Source of the DNA: Astrocystis sublimbata
Taxonomy: Eukaryota > Ascomycota > Sordariomycetes > Xylariales > Xylariaceae
Direction: 5' to 3'
Assembly (NCBI GenBank): GCA_022453515.1
Contig: JAJNNY010000014.1
Location: 620,001-684,000 of the forward strand
Length of the DNA: 64,000 nucleotides
The stretch's first letter is position 1. Every line of letters starts with the position of its first letter. Of this stretch, positions 36,563 to 49,099 are shown piece after piece. The notes under the pieces are model-generated. The model was not told the origin of the DNA. It worked only from the letters and a program-made list of their open reading frames with translations, and ran no database searches. A program made the position numbers and the translations under genes.

Positions 36563-37105
36563 GAGTAAGTCTAACAGCACGTCCATAATAATCTAACAGC
36601 ACGTCCTTTGCTACGCTATACCTTTCTAAGCACTAGTCTCTTACTAAGCAACCTTATATATAAATTTATATATAAACTAGCTATATAATTAATATTTATA
36701 TATTTATTTACTAAAAAAAGCGTTGTTTAAAAGGGTTAACTTTTAAGAACTTAACTGTTATGCTTTATAGTTTAATCTTTGCTTTAGCCGGCTTTTTTAC
36801 GATATATTTTTTTATTTTAATTAACGGCGATTCTAATAGTTAAATAGATAGTAGAAATATATTATGAAAGGGCTAGCTTAAGTAAGGATTAAACCATAAA
36901 AGATAGCAGCCGAGTTTCTAAAAGTTAACCCTCCTAGTAAAGCCTTTTCTGCCTAGGTAGTTAGATAGATAGGTAGGTATTTTTATATACTAAAGTGTCT
37001 TATAAACAGCGAGATTATATATATATTTAGGGTAGGGTTGTTTAGCTAGAGACTAGTGCCCAGAAAGGTATAGCGGGTAGGAAAGACGTGCTATTAGACT
37101 TACTC
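36563..37105. mobile_element. MITE-like element with about 70-bp terminal inverted repeats, AT-rich core
   Basis: The left end (about 36563-36655) and the reverse complement of the right end (about 37035-37105) both begin GAGTAAGTCTAA and share CGCTATACCTTTCT followed by GCACTAGTCTCT. The left arm has an extra copy of CTAACAGCACGTCC. The roughly 400-bp core is very AT-rich with no open frame, consistent with RIP decay. TA dinucleotides flank or nearly flank both ends, compatible with a Tc1/mariner-type target, but no clean duplication is visible. Confidence 0.75.
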
Positions 37106-37803
37106 ATATATATAAGACGCCGTGCTAGGATTAGTGGTAGCCAGTCTCGTCATCTAAACTCCTTCGGATCTCATGCAAGCAAAGCAAGCCAGCTGGTTGG
37201 AATGATTTTAAAATTGTGCCCCGTGGCCCCAGGCATCCATCCAGGTGACGGTAGTTCGTTCGTGCGCTTCCAAGTTCCCACGTGTTGTGATAAGCTGCCC
37301 AGACGCCCAGCAATCCGAGGCTGCGGCACAGGCTGCAACAACATCTGACCGGGATGGATGGATGGGATGGATTACCTTCCTCCCGCTAAAGGACGGACGG
37401 ACGGGGGTAGGTAAGGTAGGATAAGCTCGACGCGTTCCGAGAGATTGGTGCTCCGCGACGCGCTATCGCTCGCTCGCGCGTGGCGGTAGGATTCTTCACT
37501 AGACTTTCGGTAGGATTTCTTGGTCCTGCTGCTACCTACCACCACTATACTAGAACTACACTAGATGGAAAATAGAAAATAGTAAGTCGGGGAGAAAACC
37601 AACAAGTTAGCCGAGCCACTTCTACATACTAGGTAAAGTAAGTAAATATTAGTTTCCAGGTATCCGAAAGCAATGCCTACATCTCCGTATGTATGGGGTG
37701 GGCGGGGATAACGAATTGCATACGAGAAGAGAAACTACGGGTAAGGCGCAGAAGCACGTTGCGCATGAACAATGACGAGCGATGTGATGAAAAGAAACAC
37801 GGA

Positions 37804-37821
37804 GATAGATAGATAGATAGA
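37804..37821. repeat. (GATA)n microsatellite
   Basis: Four to five GATA units. Confidence 0.85.
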
Positions 37822-38651
37822 ACAACCCACACCACCCATTGTTACCGGAACGTCGGTAATTCCGGCTGACGCAGGGCCAAGGCTCACTCACCTTTTTGAG
37901 TTTCGCAGCTCTCAACTATTTAATTTTCTACGGGGAAAGCCAAGTGAATTGTCAGAGTTCTCGAGTGCGCAAGCCCCAGGTTGCCAGGGTTCAAATCAAC
38001 AAAGATGCGCTAACAGTGTGCCTGGGTTCGGCATCCTTCGCTATCGAGCCCATTTCGCCATTGGGGAGCAATTCCATCATCTCATTCATCCCCAACAAAA
38101 AAAAACTGTCATGAGATTGGGAAATCGCGAATATTATTCTTACCAAGAGATCAATTTCTGGAAAGCATTTGTGATTTCATCTTGCCTGTGTGTCACGAGA
38201 TTGGTGCAAACGGTGAGCCGATTGCGGTAGCATGGCATCCCAATATTCTTGAATTGTTTACCTATACGGCAGAGTAGTTCCTTTTGGCGCAACTAGGGGC
38301 GTTTGGTAGCATGGGTTCGGGGCAAATCCTCTAGTTCGGTTCGCCCCAATTCGCATGCCACCCCTATCAAACTGTGTGGGGGCTGGGATGCTCGACGATC
38401 CTAGCCCTAGACAGAAACGATATCTGACCAAACGGGGTTCAGCTTCCTCATAACCATATTTGACAGCTCGGTTCTGCTTACCGAGGGGATTTGGATGAGT
38501 TGGTCGTTATCTCTCTTTCCTCTATTTCGCAGTCGAAGGGGTCGTTTCTGTAAGATATACATCGGTCTTTCTTACCGAGAAATAAACAACAGTCATCTTG
38601 GACTGAGGATTAGTACTCACAAGCTTGGAGGAGGAAGCTTCGCCTATCACA

Positions 38652-41250
38652 ATGGTTCTCAGGGGGTAAGTAAGCAAGCCGCTGGCTGGTTGAACTAAAC
38701 ACCGCCATTCTGTCCCAATTGGCCGATATCACATCACATACTCAATGACATTCCCTTCTCCAGGTTTTCCATCTCGGAAACGGGTGCGGCCGAATCGCGG
38801 TCGCTCCCAGAATGGTCGACGAAGCATTTCGAAGCCACGGGCCGGCCCCTGCGCATCGCCATAGATCAGTCCAATTGGTGGTATCGGAACATCACCGCTG
38901 CAAAAGAGGCCGATATCAAGACGAGTAAGCAAAAAGCAACTGAACAGCTGAATAGCTGAGATCCCAATGGGAAAGCAATAAAAAAACATTGACTAACTGG
39001 TGTTACAGAATCTCCCGGCTCCCATCCTAGAGAGAAAAGGATCAGTAAGCCAACCACGTCTAATTGGTTCTCATGTTCATGAGCGGCACAGCCGAATGAA
39101 ATGAGACAACGCTCGATGTCACTCATTTACTGACTGACATTTACTAACCTCCCACCCTCACAGTGGAGCGGATATTATATCTCCTCCGGATGAACATCCA
39201 GTTACTATTCGTCTTCGACGGACCAGAGAAGCCTGCCAAGAAATGGCCATCAGAGTACAGCTACAGCGAGTCCAACATACGGCTCCTGAAAGAGCTGCTC
39301 GACCAGCTCGGCGTCCCGCGCCATGACGCCCCCGGCGAGGCGGCAGCCGAGTGCGTGCGGCTGCAGGAAGTCGGCGTCATCGACGCCACCTGGACCGACA
39401 ACACCGACGTCTTCATGTTCGGCGGGAACCCGACGCTGGTCCAGTTCCACCGCAAGCCCGAGGGCGACCAGTTCCGCAACTCGGAGAAAGTCATCGTCTC
39501 CTCGGCCGCCAAGATCGCCGAGCACGCGAACCTCACGAGGAAGTGGTTCCTCATGTACGCGACGCTCGTGGGGTGCGGGTACACCGAGGGTCTCGACGGC
39601 TTCAGTGCGACGCGCTTCTTCCACTTCGCGCAGCACGGGTGCTTCCAGGGCGCCGCGAACCTGCTGGCCGCGGCGGTCGAGACGCCCCTGCTGCTGAGCA
39701 AGTGGCGCCTGATCGTGAAGAGCATCATCGGCACCACCTTCACCGAAGCCGACGGCGTGGCCCTGCCGACGAAGGAGTTTCCCGACCTCAACATCCTCAA
39801 GGGCTGCGCGTCTCCGACCGTCTCGGCCGACGAGGACCTCCGCAACCTTCCATGTCTGCGCGACGGCTGGTTCCGCTCGTACGGCCCGAACATGCTGTCG
39901 CGGTACCGCTTCCTGCTAAGCAATTTCAACACGCGCATCCACGAGAGCTGGGTGGCGCGCGACCTCGTGCCGGTGGAGCTCAACCACCGTCTGCGGGAGA
40001 GCGTGGAGGGGGAGGAAGACCAGGCGGCGATCAAGAAGCGGTTCGGCATCCAGCCGAAGCGGAAGCGCATTGGCAAGGAGACTACGCCAGTCAGCACCGT
40101 CGCTGTGGATCCGCTGAAGGTGATCCCGGAGCTGCTGAGCGCCTTTCCGTCCGAGATGTACCGCGTCGTGGGCGGCGCGCGGGTCAAGATCGAGGCGCCT
40201 GTGTTCCGCCCGGAGGAGATGGAGTTGCTGGACTGCGTGCTGCTGCGGAAGGGGTTGATATCGAAGCCTACTAAGGCCGAGGCGCCGAAGCTGAAGCCGG
40301 TACCATCGCGGCCGAGCAAGGACGTAATCATGAACACAACAACAACAACAACCGACAGCAACAGCAATGGCACACCCATAAAAGAAACCCAAACACAGAC
40401 TCAAACTCCCGTCCAAGCCAACAGCTCCTCCAAACGCCGTCCTCCCATCCCCAAGAAATCCGACAACAGCCGGCTCTTCCAATCCGCATCCGCCAAATCC
40501 CAGTCCGCAACACCAACACCAATATCAACATCAATATCAACCCCAATCTCAGCCTCAGCCTCAATAAACCCCGTCCCGCTCCCCATGGCGACGGGAAACC
40601 CAACTCCCACCACAACCCCCATCACAACCCCAACCCCAAACACAAATCCCCTACTCCCAACAGTAAACCCAAGCCTGCCTCAAAACCGATCCGCAAAGCG
40701 CTTCCCCACGCCAACCCCAAACCCAACTCCCAACAACCCCTCCCACGCCCGCCCTTTAAAAACCTCCCTCCCCATTCTCCCCCGCCTCAACACCCACCTC
40801 CCCCTCCCCGCCCTGCACAGCCTCGACATAAGCAGCAGCCCAACCTGCATCACGCTGCACGAAGACCTGACGCTTCCCGGCGAGCTCGACTGGCATAACC
40901 CGCCTCTATCAAGTTCAAGTCCGCTGCCGCCGAACAGTTCCTCCACCACCAGCACAGTTACGAATAACAGTTTCAACAATAGTACTTTCAGCAATGGAGG
41001 AGGCAACAGTCCAAGCAGTCTAGGCAGTGTGCCACTAAGTCGGCGCGCCGACGCGCTCGCAGGAAAGTTATCCGGACCCGGAACTGGATCTACGATGACA
41101 AAGACGCAGACGATTTCCTACGACGGTCGGCGGAAGAACAGCGTGGCGCTGACGCCGCCGCTGCCGATTATCCGGCAGCCGACGTGGGACCATCGCGCGG
41201 GCGTTGAGGTCGAGGTCGATCTGGACTTGACTGATGTGGATGCGCATTGA
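38652..41250 (+). CDS. XPG/GEN1-like nuclease-fold protein, probably catalytically altered
   Basis: Four exons (38652-38665, 38764-38924, 39009-39044, 39164-41250) join in phase to give 765 aa. The first exon is only 14 nt and encodes MVLRG. The XPG-N region shows RIAIDQSNWW (Asp39) and FVFDGPEKP (Asp89). The XPG-I region reads APGEAAAEC and TDNTDVFMFGG. The usual GEAEAEC and D-x-D patterns are changed: the second acid is Ala, and the first Asp of the pair is Asn. The H2TH entry, usually GGDY, reads GCGY (207-210). From about residue 385 on, the protein is low-complexity Ser/Thr/Pro/Asn-rich. The fold is that of Holliday-junction or flap nucleases, but loss of several metal ligands suggests a binding or structural role. 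It is a flank gene, not part of the polyketide pathway. Confidence 0.8.
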
Positions 41251-42273
41251 TCCCTCTTTGCTTTTCCTTTTCCGTTTGTTTGATTACTTGAACGATGTTT
41301 CATCACACAAATCTACCTACCAATCTGGGCGGCAACAAACTCGACACCTTCCTTCCTTCCACCATTATCTTTGCCATCGGCGTTGGGATACACACACACA
41401 TACATATAAATAGGATCCAACGGAGGGGGCGCAAGGAGCAAGCAAACAACCCGACTGGGCGGATTGGTTAATTTGATTGATTGATTGATGGGATATGCAA
41501 GAACAAGGGCGTTATGATTCAACGGCTGGCTGGCAAACTCCATCAAAGAAGCAATTAGAACTTTACAAACACTCATTACCTACCTACCTACCTACCTACA
41601 TATCTACTACCTAATGTAATCTCACAAATTAGCACACATACAAGCTAAGATACCCAATACCATGGCAGCAGTCGATATATGACTGACAAAACATCATCTC
41701 AAATCTAACAAACTGTTGATTTGATCCCAGGTGAAGCTGTCAACAATAATCTCCATTACCCACCCGCCTACAAACTTTATAGACTAGGAGACCAAGGTGG
41801 ACTGATGTCTTAGGATGCACAAGTGGTTTTATCCATGTTTGTATTGCAATCTACAGCACGGTCGTAGAACCCTATCATATAGTAATGACTTAGCCTTTAC
41901 TTTGTCATTCTCATCTGGACTTCTGGTTCTTTTTCTGCCGCCCAAGAAAACCTACCAATCCCAATGCAACATGATAAAGGCAATGAATGCAATGCAATAC
42001 GAATAGCTCTGATAGCTCTGGTAGCGCCTATAGCCCTGCCCTGGGGGTATCATCCATGCCATGTGTAATACCGTTCGTTACATGTAAACTTTCCACGTCA
42101 GTGATGACGATTTTCAATAAAATCTTTCTAATGCTGAGACAGAGACCATACCCCCGTTATTCCTTCAAACGCCAATTGCAAACCGAGACGCCGTTCCAAC
42201 ATGCATTTTTCCCATTTCACATTCCTTTAGTCGTTCACAACGGATACCACCAACTGCGTTCCATCATTGGTTA
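41251..42273. other. Convergent intergenic region
   Basis: About 1 kb between two convergent genes. A TACC microsatellite lies at 41578-41599. No gene recognised. Confidence 0.55.
41578..41599. repeat. (TACC)n microsatellite
   Basis: Five tandem TACC units. Confidence 0.9.
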
Positions 42274-44496
42274 CTAATCAAATATGTCATCTTCATCACT
42301 GTTCCACTCCGGGTCCGACTGTTCCGGAGAGTCCAAAAAGTCGTCCATATCATACAGCCGTTCAGCCGGCCGTTGATTGTCCACTTGGATGTCAACAACA
42401 TCGCAGAGGCCATGGATGTGATACTCATCACGGACGCCTGCCTCTCTAGCGGTAACGGTCCTACGGCCGCTTTGTCGAGTATTGGCAATCCCTCGTGAAA
42501 GTTCATCTTCACTGCTCTCTTCATCGTCCGCATCAAACGTATTCGAGACGCGTCTCACCGACTGCAAGCTTCTTCGATCTCTCTTAGCCGACAAGGCCGG
42601 AGGAGCCTTGCGCTTGGCTGGAGGGGAAAGATCCTCTTCGTTCAAGAGGATCCTAGAAGACTGATCGCTGATCCGTGTGCTACGGCGCGTCGGAGTTTTC
42701 GAGATATCGGTTTCGGCCTGACCTGGCGACTTCACGTCCTTGTGGTGGCGTAGAGAAGACTGTTTATTGGGGGGAGGCGGCTTCCTTTTGAAAACTCTAG
42801 ACATCTGATCGGCTAGAGACCGTCTCATTTCCTGACGTTGACGCCATTCGATGTTCAGAATAACCTTGAATTCCAACCGCCGAAGGTTAGGCAGCGTTTT
42901 CGAGTTCTTCATCAGGCTGCCGAAAAACATCTCTGCGGCCTCTCTTGACCAATTGCGCATATGGTTCATCTCGATAGACTGAATAGAGGAGGGCCACGTG
43001 GGGATTTGATCCACCTCGAGAAGAGTTGCATAACCGGGCTTGTTATCCGCGTAAAACTCGAGGTGTCTGAAGTAAGACAGGTCCACTTCTAGATGAGCCA
43101 GGTTCGGGCAAGATTTTCCCAGTAGCGGAAGAAAACCGAGACTAAGCGACTGACAATGTTTGAGCGTCAGGCACACAAGGGCCCTGCCGTGCGACATGAG
43201 AAATGCGGACAGATCCTCGCTCGTGATATCCCAACAATTCACCAATTCGAGATGTTTTAATGTTTTTGGAAGGCGTCCCAACAATGAGCCCTGGGCCAAG
43301 GTGGACGACTCAATTACAAGATGCTCCAAATCAGGCAGGGCAGATATGGACGCGGCAAGGTGTGAGATTGCTTGGGTGTCACACTGCTGAGCTTCCTGGC
43401 TGTCACGGGCTCTGGCAGAGAACTGAGTCAACGATGGAAGCTGATAGTTGACGTAGGCCACCTTGCGCAGACGCCGGAAGGCAGGCATCGCATGCATCGC
43501 TTCCAAACGATCAAGCGGGAGGTCCTGAGGAGCGAGACGGGAGTTCCATCGCCAGCTCTTCAGGACAGTTGTCGTGGTCTTGTCACCCACCGAAGAGTCT
43601 CCACCCGGGGGAGGCGCTAATCCGTCAAGCAAGTCGTCCTTGGAGAATTTCCATCGCAGACTAGTAGAAAGTTTTCTGAAGGGTGCATCGTCGGAGGGGT
43701 GATACAACTCGAGATCTGACAGTCTAGGAAGGCGCTTAATAATTGAGGATAATTGCACCAGTTCGCCTCTCACCTTGCGTGATAGTAGGGTTTCAACATC
43801 GATGCGTAAGACTTGCACCTTTGGACGGTAGCGAAACAAAGTGTTGGACGGGTCAAGTGCCAGAGTTTCGAGGAATCGTACGAAGGAAGTCTGGGGCGAA
43901 TTGGTATATATCTGGCGGAATGGAGGGTATCTGTACAGGGCACTCAGAGCGGGCTCGGCAGTAGCCGCGCAGGTTCGAGACGCCGAGATCAAGGTGCCTA
44001 CGGCTTCAGCAAGGTCGTCGGCTCGTGCCGCAGCATCGCGAATGGGCACAGCGACGAAATGGAAGACGCGCAACCAGACGTGGTAGGGAAGTGTATGCCA
44101 GGGAGGCAACACTTGGGATTCATCAGGAGCCTCGTCTGTTGCATTCTTGGAACGTGCATGCTGGCGGCGAAGCAGAATGGGTGTGCCTGACTTTTCTGGT
44201 TGGGTGCGCTGACGCTTTGCGGTAGACTTCGTGGGCGAGGTGGCGGTGGTGGTAGGTTTTCGCTTTTTGAGCGGGAGCGGGCGGAGGACTCGTGTCGAGC
44301 CCGGTCGGTCTGTCTCAGTCTGCGACTCGGCTGTTGAATTCCTAGACGATGAGGATTGGCTGAAATACGCGGCAGTTGACCTGGTGGCTCGGGCGGGTGC
44401 CTTTATCTTAGCCTGCCGGGATGGGAGGTTGCGGGTCGGCCGCGGTCGTGGAGGAGGAGAAGAAGAGCTATCTGTGTCATCGTCCATTTTTCTCAA
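42274..44496 (-). CDS. F-box and leucine-rich-repeat protein
   Basis: A single exon of 740 aa; the start could equally be the second Met (44487). The N-terminal 125 residues are disordered and Lys/Arg/Ser/Thr-rich. An F-box-like motif follows (LPPWHTLPYHVWLRVFHFVA, about residues 128-150). The region from about 385 to 545 contains leucine-rich repeats, with LPDLEHLVIESS, LPKTLKHLELVNCWDITSEDL and ALVCLTLKHCQSLSL. The C-terminus is again disordered, with acidic clusters ending in DEDDIFD. By family, it should be a substrate receptor of an SCF ubiquitin ligase, binding Skp1 through the F-box. The target is unknown. It is a single-copy flank gene with no tie to the cluster. Confidence 0.82.
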   Translation of the reverse strand: MRKMDDDTDSSSSPPPRPRPTRNLPSRQAKIKAPARATRSTAAYFSQSSSSRNSTAESQTETDRPGSTRVLRPLPLKKRKPTTTATSPTKSTAKRQRTQPEKSGTPILLRRQHARSKNATDEAPDESQVLPPWHTLPYHVWLRVFHFVAVPIRDAAARADDLAEAVGTLISASRTCAATAEPALSALYRYPPFRQIYTNSPQTSFVRFLETLALDPSNTLFRYRPKVQVLRIDVETLLSRKVRGELVQLSSIIKRLPRLSDLELYHPSDDAPFRKLSTSLRWKFSKDDLLDGLAPPPGGDSSVGDKTTTTVLKSWRWNSRLAPQDLPLDRLEAMHAMPAFRRLRKVAYVNYQLPSLTQFSARARDSQEAQQCDTQAISHLAASISALPDLEHLVIESSTLAQGSLLGRLPKTLKHLELVNCWDITSEDLSAFLMSHGRALVCLTLKHCQSLSLGFLPLLGKSCPNLAHLEVDLSYFRHLEFYADNKPGYATLLEVDQIPTWPSSIQSIEMNHMRNWSREAAEMFFGSLMKNSKTLPNLRRLEFKVILNIEWRQRQEMRRSLADQMSRVFKRKPPPPNKQSSLRHHKDVKSPGQAETDISKTPTRRSTRISDQSSRILLNEEDLSPPAKRKAPPALSAKRDRRSLQSVRRVSNTFDADDEESSEDELSRGIANTRQSGRRTVTAREAGVRDEYHIHGLCDVVDIQVDNQRPAERLYDMDDFLDSPEQSDPEWNSDEDDIFD

Positions 44497-46854
44497 TCGA
44501 GAACCAGCTTGTCATACGACAGACCACAGTTGTTCATGTACAGTAGACACAATTGCCCGTGTCCACGGGGAGGACTGAAACAAGTATGGCAGCGGACGAG
44601 AATGACATGAAGATGTTCGAAAGGAAGGGATGGGCAAGCGGATCGAGGCGTAGATTGAAGGGATGCGATGTGCTGCACCAGCGGGATGTCAATTGCACGG
44701 CGGAGACCAGCGGCACAGATGAACCAAGCAGCGAGTTGAGATGGTGGTTTGTGGGAACAGGAACAATCGGGTACAGCTGAGACTGGCCTGCGGTTGGAAG
44801 GAAAGGTGCAAGTTGTTTGTTGTTGGTGGTTGCTAGAGGTGGGATGAGATGGGATGGCCGGATTGAGGTTTGGATGGCTCAAAGAGTACTGAAGGTACAA
44901 TGTGACTGTCAGTAATGGAGGTAGGTGCTACGTAAGGTGTTGGTCGTATGGTGCAGCATGTGCAGCTGCATGCATTAGGTAAGTGCTAGCTAGCTCAGCT
45001 AAAATGCGCCTCCAGACAGGAGGTACGAATGACCTACGTAACCGCCTCGCCGCCAGGAAGTCGCACTACAAACTCCACACGCCAAGTTGGCCTGCTTGGG
45101 TAAGTACTGCAGTGTAACTGCCCCACCAAACAAGCTTCGAGCAACATCTGTAGTCGCACTTATATACTGCAGTATCCAGCAACTCCGTCTACCATTTGAT
45201 TTTGATATTAGGCGAGGTACTTACTTGCATGTAACATACATATGTAGTACTGCCTACACGTATGTAGGAGCTCGGAAGTGAAAGTGATTGGTAAAAGATT
45301 TCTAACGCAAGATGGGTATCATGCTGCTGGTTTTTAGTCTTAGGGATGTTCTATATGTGAAGTTTTGTAAATGTTAGAGGAGGGCATGTTTGCAGCTTGG
45401 TTGAGACAGCATTGAGTAACAAGAACCCCAAAATCTGCATTCTTAATACGGAAGTTGGTAAATGAATATTATATGCGTGGACCAACTTTGTCCTCTAAAG
45501 AACGCGGCGGAAAGCCAGGTCTTTGGAAATATACGCTAGCCCCTGAACGGTAATCGGATGGCATCACTATCGCCTATCGGTCTGGTCGAAGAAGTGTCAC
45601 TTGAATAGGCACGTCCGTGCCCTCCGGGTTGTTGTCCAGCAATTCCAAAGTTTTCACGTAACAACCAGATTCTCGCGTAGCGCTTCCATCCTTCTCACAA
45701 ATTATGTGTTTCGCAGCTCGTGACACAAGCTTCAGATGAGACGTGCTGAAGCCAACCGCACGAATCACCAGGTAATTAATACAATTCGAATTCGAATCCC
45801 AACATACACCTTGTTTCAATCACATGTTGTTGTTGTTGTTGTTTACATACGCATACAGTCCCGTCCGTTCCTTGCAAATCATCCATGCCCCATCATTGGC
45901 CCTCGATCCCTTGTCTTCTCCCAATTCGTCCACCCCCCATGTCGGCTCACAAGCCACAGCAACATCGCTCCTACCTCACGAACGCCTCTGGAGATGCAAG
46001 CTAATCGAGACGCCAAGCCACAGCCACAGCCCCGTCCAGCCTGCCCATTGGCCCAGCCTACATAGCACCAACGGTCGTGCTAGACGCTCTCCAGGACTCC
46101 ATCGGGGCCCCCGTTTCTGCCCGTCAGCTCAGCCACGGTACGTGTCACGGTCACTGTCGCTCGTCAGCCTCTCTCGTCGTTTTCGCTGCGCAACACAACG
46201 CCCACGCCGAAACGCGTCCGCCCGTCTCTCCATTTCGAGCGAGCGCATCCCCCATACCCATTCCCAGGTATCCCGTCTCCCGTATCACCCCCCTCCCATC
46301 ACATGCCCCTTAAACCACTTCTGCCTTTTCTCTTCTTAGTGTATACCATTGGGTCTCTGTAATTTCTATTTCTCTTGGGCGAATTGGTTTTTTGGGATTC
46401 CACTGTCTGTGTAAACTCTATATTTCCCCTCATGTCGCATTGTGGATATACATTTCTCCTTGCGAACCTTCTCTCATTCCTTTATCACCGGCCTCACGTT
46501 TGAACTCGCAGAATTGCCATAACAGTAATTCACCTTCTTACTTGTTGTCTCAGTCTCACCAGCACATCGGCAAGGGGCTGTTTATCCACCGTCATATCTT
46601 CTTACCGCTCTCTCACCTGCAGCCTTGCGTACATCTAGGTCTCACCGTTGTGTGTTTTAAGTGGACCTCGTGCGTTGATGGTGCACGCATCTCACTATGA
46701 AGCTAGAGTCTTCGTCGTAACACATGAGCATTGTAGATGAAGCCGTGTTGACTTGCTGGCCTCTATTGAGATTCGGGGCCAGAGACACTGGGAGCGTTGC
46801 CAAGTAGGGTGGCCGCAGTCTCGTGGCGCGCTGCGCCCATGTTCCCTTTCAGAG
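44497..46854. other. Divergent intergenic region with probable long 5' leader of SUZ12
   Basis: About 2.4 kb between divergent starts. The stretch 45800-46850 is CT-rich with many short ATG frames and looks like promoter plus long 5' untranslated sequence. No other gene recognised. Confidence 0.5.
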
Positions 46855-49099
46855 ATGGCGACCGTCTCCCCTTACAAACCCGACTCGCTGCCCTTCATCC
46901 ACCGGGCTTGGAAAACCGCGGTCGACCACCTCCCATACAGTATGGGCATCAAACTTTCCACCGCAAATGGTGAGACCCCTACCAATGGGGACCCGCCGTC
47001 ACGGCCTCTCAAGCGGCGTCGCGTCGTTGAGCCCGAGGCTTCTCCAACTGCCGCGAGGGCTATGCCCAGTCGCCTCCTCCCCGAGGTACCAGACGATATT
47101 GAAAAGGCTCTTCGCATCGAGGTCCTTTCCATTACGCGCGTGGATAGCTCAAATCCCAGGCCACTTCATTACGGCAACGGGTCCCCCGAGAAGAAGGACA
47201 TTCCGGTCATCAAGGCCCGCTGCAGGGTCTTGATTTGCGAGTGGGGCCTTGACATTTGTCGCGTACTGCATGTTGACAGTCAGATCTGCAACTTCAAAGT
47301 CTTCCGCGACCCTGATGATGTATGTCGGACTGCGAGGATATATCTGCCAACGCCATTCCTCATACCCTCTGAAAAGTTGCTCATTGAGAGACAAGATGGG
47401 AGGGGCTTCACCTTCGGCGATCAGTACCTCGTCAGAGTGGAGATCGAGTCTTCAGGTGACCCGAAATGGCCACCAATGGACCTCCTGCCCCAAAACCAAG
47501 CCAATGAGCCCCCTGATCTCGCTCCGAATCGCTGGGTAGTATCATCACAGATCATCTACGAGTTTGCGAAAGGGAGGTCATCTGGGAAGGTGGTGATCAA
47601 CAAGAAGAAACAGGAAATCCCGCTCGACATGGTCATGGACATGGATTTGCGTTGGTCGACCAGTCATGCGGCAGCCACCTCGGTACGATTAGGGAAGTCC
47701 GTCCCTCCGCCTGAAAATAAGACGGTTTGCGTGAATGGACCCCTGGAACCAGTGACCAATGGCCGTGTGGATGAAAAGGTTGACCCTCCACCGGAAGACG
47801 AACCGATGGCAGGAACCGAGACAAACGGTGTGGCACACGAGGACGAGGAAGATCGCGAGGAGGCGACCACGCCAAGTCGACATCTTAGAACGAGAGGAAA
47901 GCAGCAAAACTATAACTTGAAACTGCTGAGTGATAAGGCTAGAGGAAAGGAGAAGAAGGAAAAGAAGCAGCGCAAACTAGCAACTCTGAACCGGAAGAGC
48001 GGCAGTGTAACATGGGCTGTGCCTCTACTCGGAGAGTTCACGCTTGAGAGCTTTCATTGTATTCGATGCTTTGCCACTCACGCATCAATTCAGCTACTGA
48101 AACAACACCTAGAAGTCCACGAAGATATTACGTACTCTGTTGACACAGAGCACGCTTATATTCGTATCTTTGCACCTGACGAGGACGCGCTTCGCTCAGC
48201 GAATCCGACTTTCCACAGCTTCTCGAGTTTCGACGACCATGACTCGGACGCGGAAGGCGAATCCCCGCGGAAGCAACAGAAAAGGTCGTCCCGACAACGG
48301 AGTCGACCACCCTTGGTCAGTCGTCACCTATTACGCTTGATCTATAACACCCGAGTTAACAAGGAAACAGTTCCACCCATTCAAGCCGAAGGATAGTCGG
48401 CTTCTAATACCCAAAATCAAGGAGCCGCTCTATGATCGCTTGAGCAAAGCTCGGTTGGATCCAGGCTCGCTCGTCGACCCTCCCCCGGTTAATGACACGT
48501 GGCTGGTGCAGAAACATCGCGATATAATACGTGATTACAGCGATGTCCTCCCAGACGAAAAAGAGTACATTCTGGAATGGGACGCCTTTGTGAACAAGCG
48601 GTGCGTTACCTCAACGCCTCATCTCCAGGATGTATACATCAATTTCATCGAGGAGAAGGCTCCTTGGCTCGCAGCGTCGCAGAACAGAATGGCTGAGTGG
48701 GCGAAACACCTAAGCTATCTCAAGTTCAGAAGCGCCTTGACCGAAGAGACTATCATAAAGGCGCTCACCATCATGCGCCGGTCGAGATCGGAGAAGCAGC
48801 CAGAACTGCCAGAGACGCCCAAGACTTCGTCTCCCAAGGCGGCATACCGGAAATCCGTGGCAGGGTGCCCGGTTTGTGGCCAGCCGGTTCGAGCCACTGC
48901 GTCCTTGATCTGCTCGAATATGGTAAGTTTTCCCGTCCGAGTCGTACATCAATATTCATGGGTACTGATGCTCTATCTACAGAATTGCAGTAATGGTATG
49001 TACCATAGAGAATGCATGCGGTCCAATGCGTTGCAGCCCGTAGGGAGCCGCAACTGGCGCTGCAACAAGTGCCACGATGTGCAAATGACTGGCACCTAG
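46855..49099 (+). CDS. suz12: Polycomb repressive complex 2 subunit SUZ12
   Basis: Exons 46855-48315, 48371-48922 and 48983-49099 join in phase 0 to give 709 aa. The start is the ATG before ATVSPYKPDSLPFIHRAW; an upstream in-frame ATG at 46753 adds a low-quality leader. A C2H2 zinc finger (FHCIRCFATHASIQLLKQHLEVH) is at about 400-425. The VEFS box spans about 555-625, with EWDAFVNKRC and PHLQDVYINFIEEKAPWLAA. A C-terminal cysteine-rich zinc module (CPVCGQPV, CSNMNCSNGMYHRECM, WRCNKCHD) completes it. By family, it scaffolds the EZH2-type H3K27 methyltransferase and represses facultative heterochromatin, which in fungi often includes metabolite clusters. The C-terminal extension is typical of fungal forms. 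The presence of this gene implies the organism has PRC2. Confidence 0.9.

Larger units (their letters stand above)
35967..38651. other. Intergenic region at the cluster edge with repeats and a MITE
   Basis: About 2.7 kb. It contains a TTA microsatellite (35994-36015), the inverted-repeat element at 36563-37105, and a GATA microsatellite (37804-37821). No gene recognised. Confidence 0.55.

Noticed and set aside
39250..40482. Long open frames opposite and within the XPG-like gene (up to 372 aa)
   Set aside because: They are GC-rich shadows of the real gene in other frames; only the forward frame carries XPG motifs.
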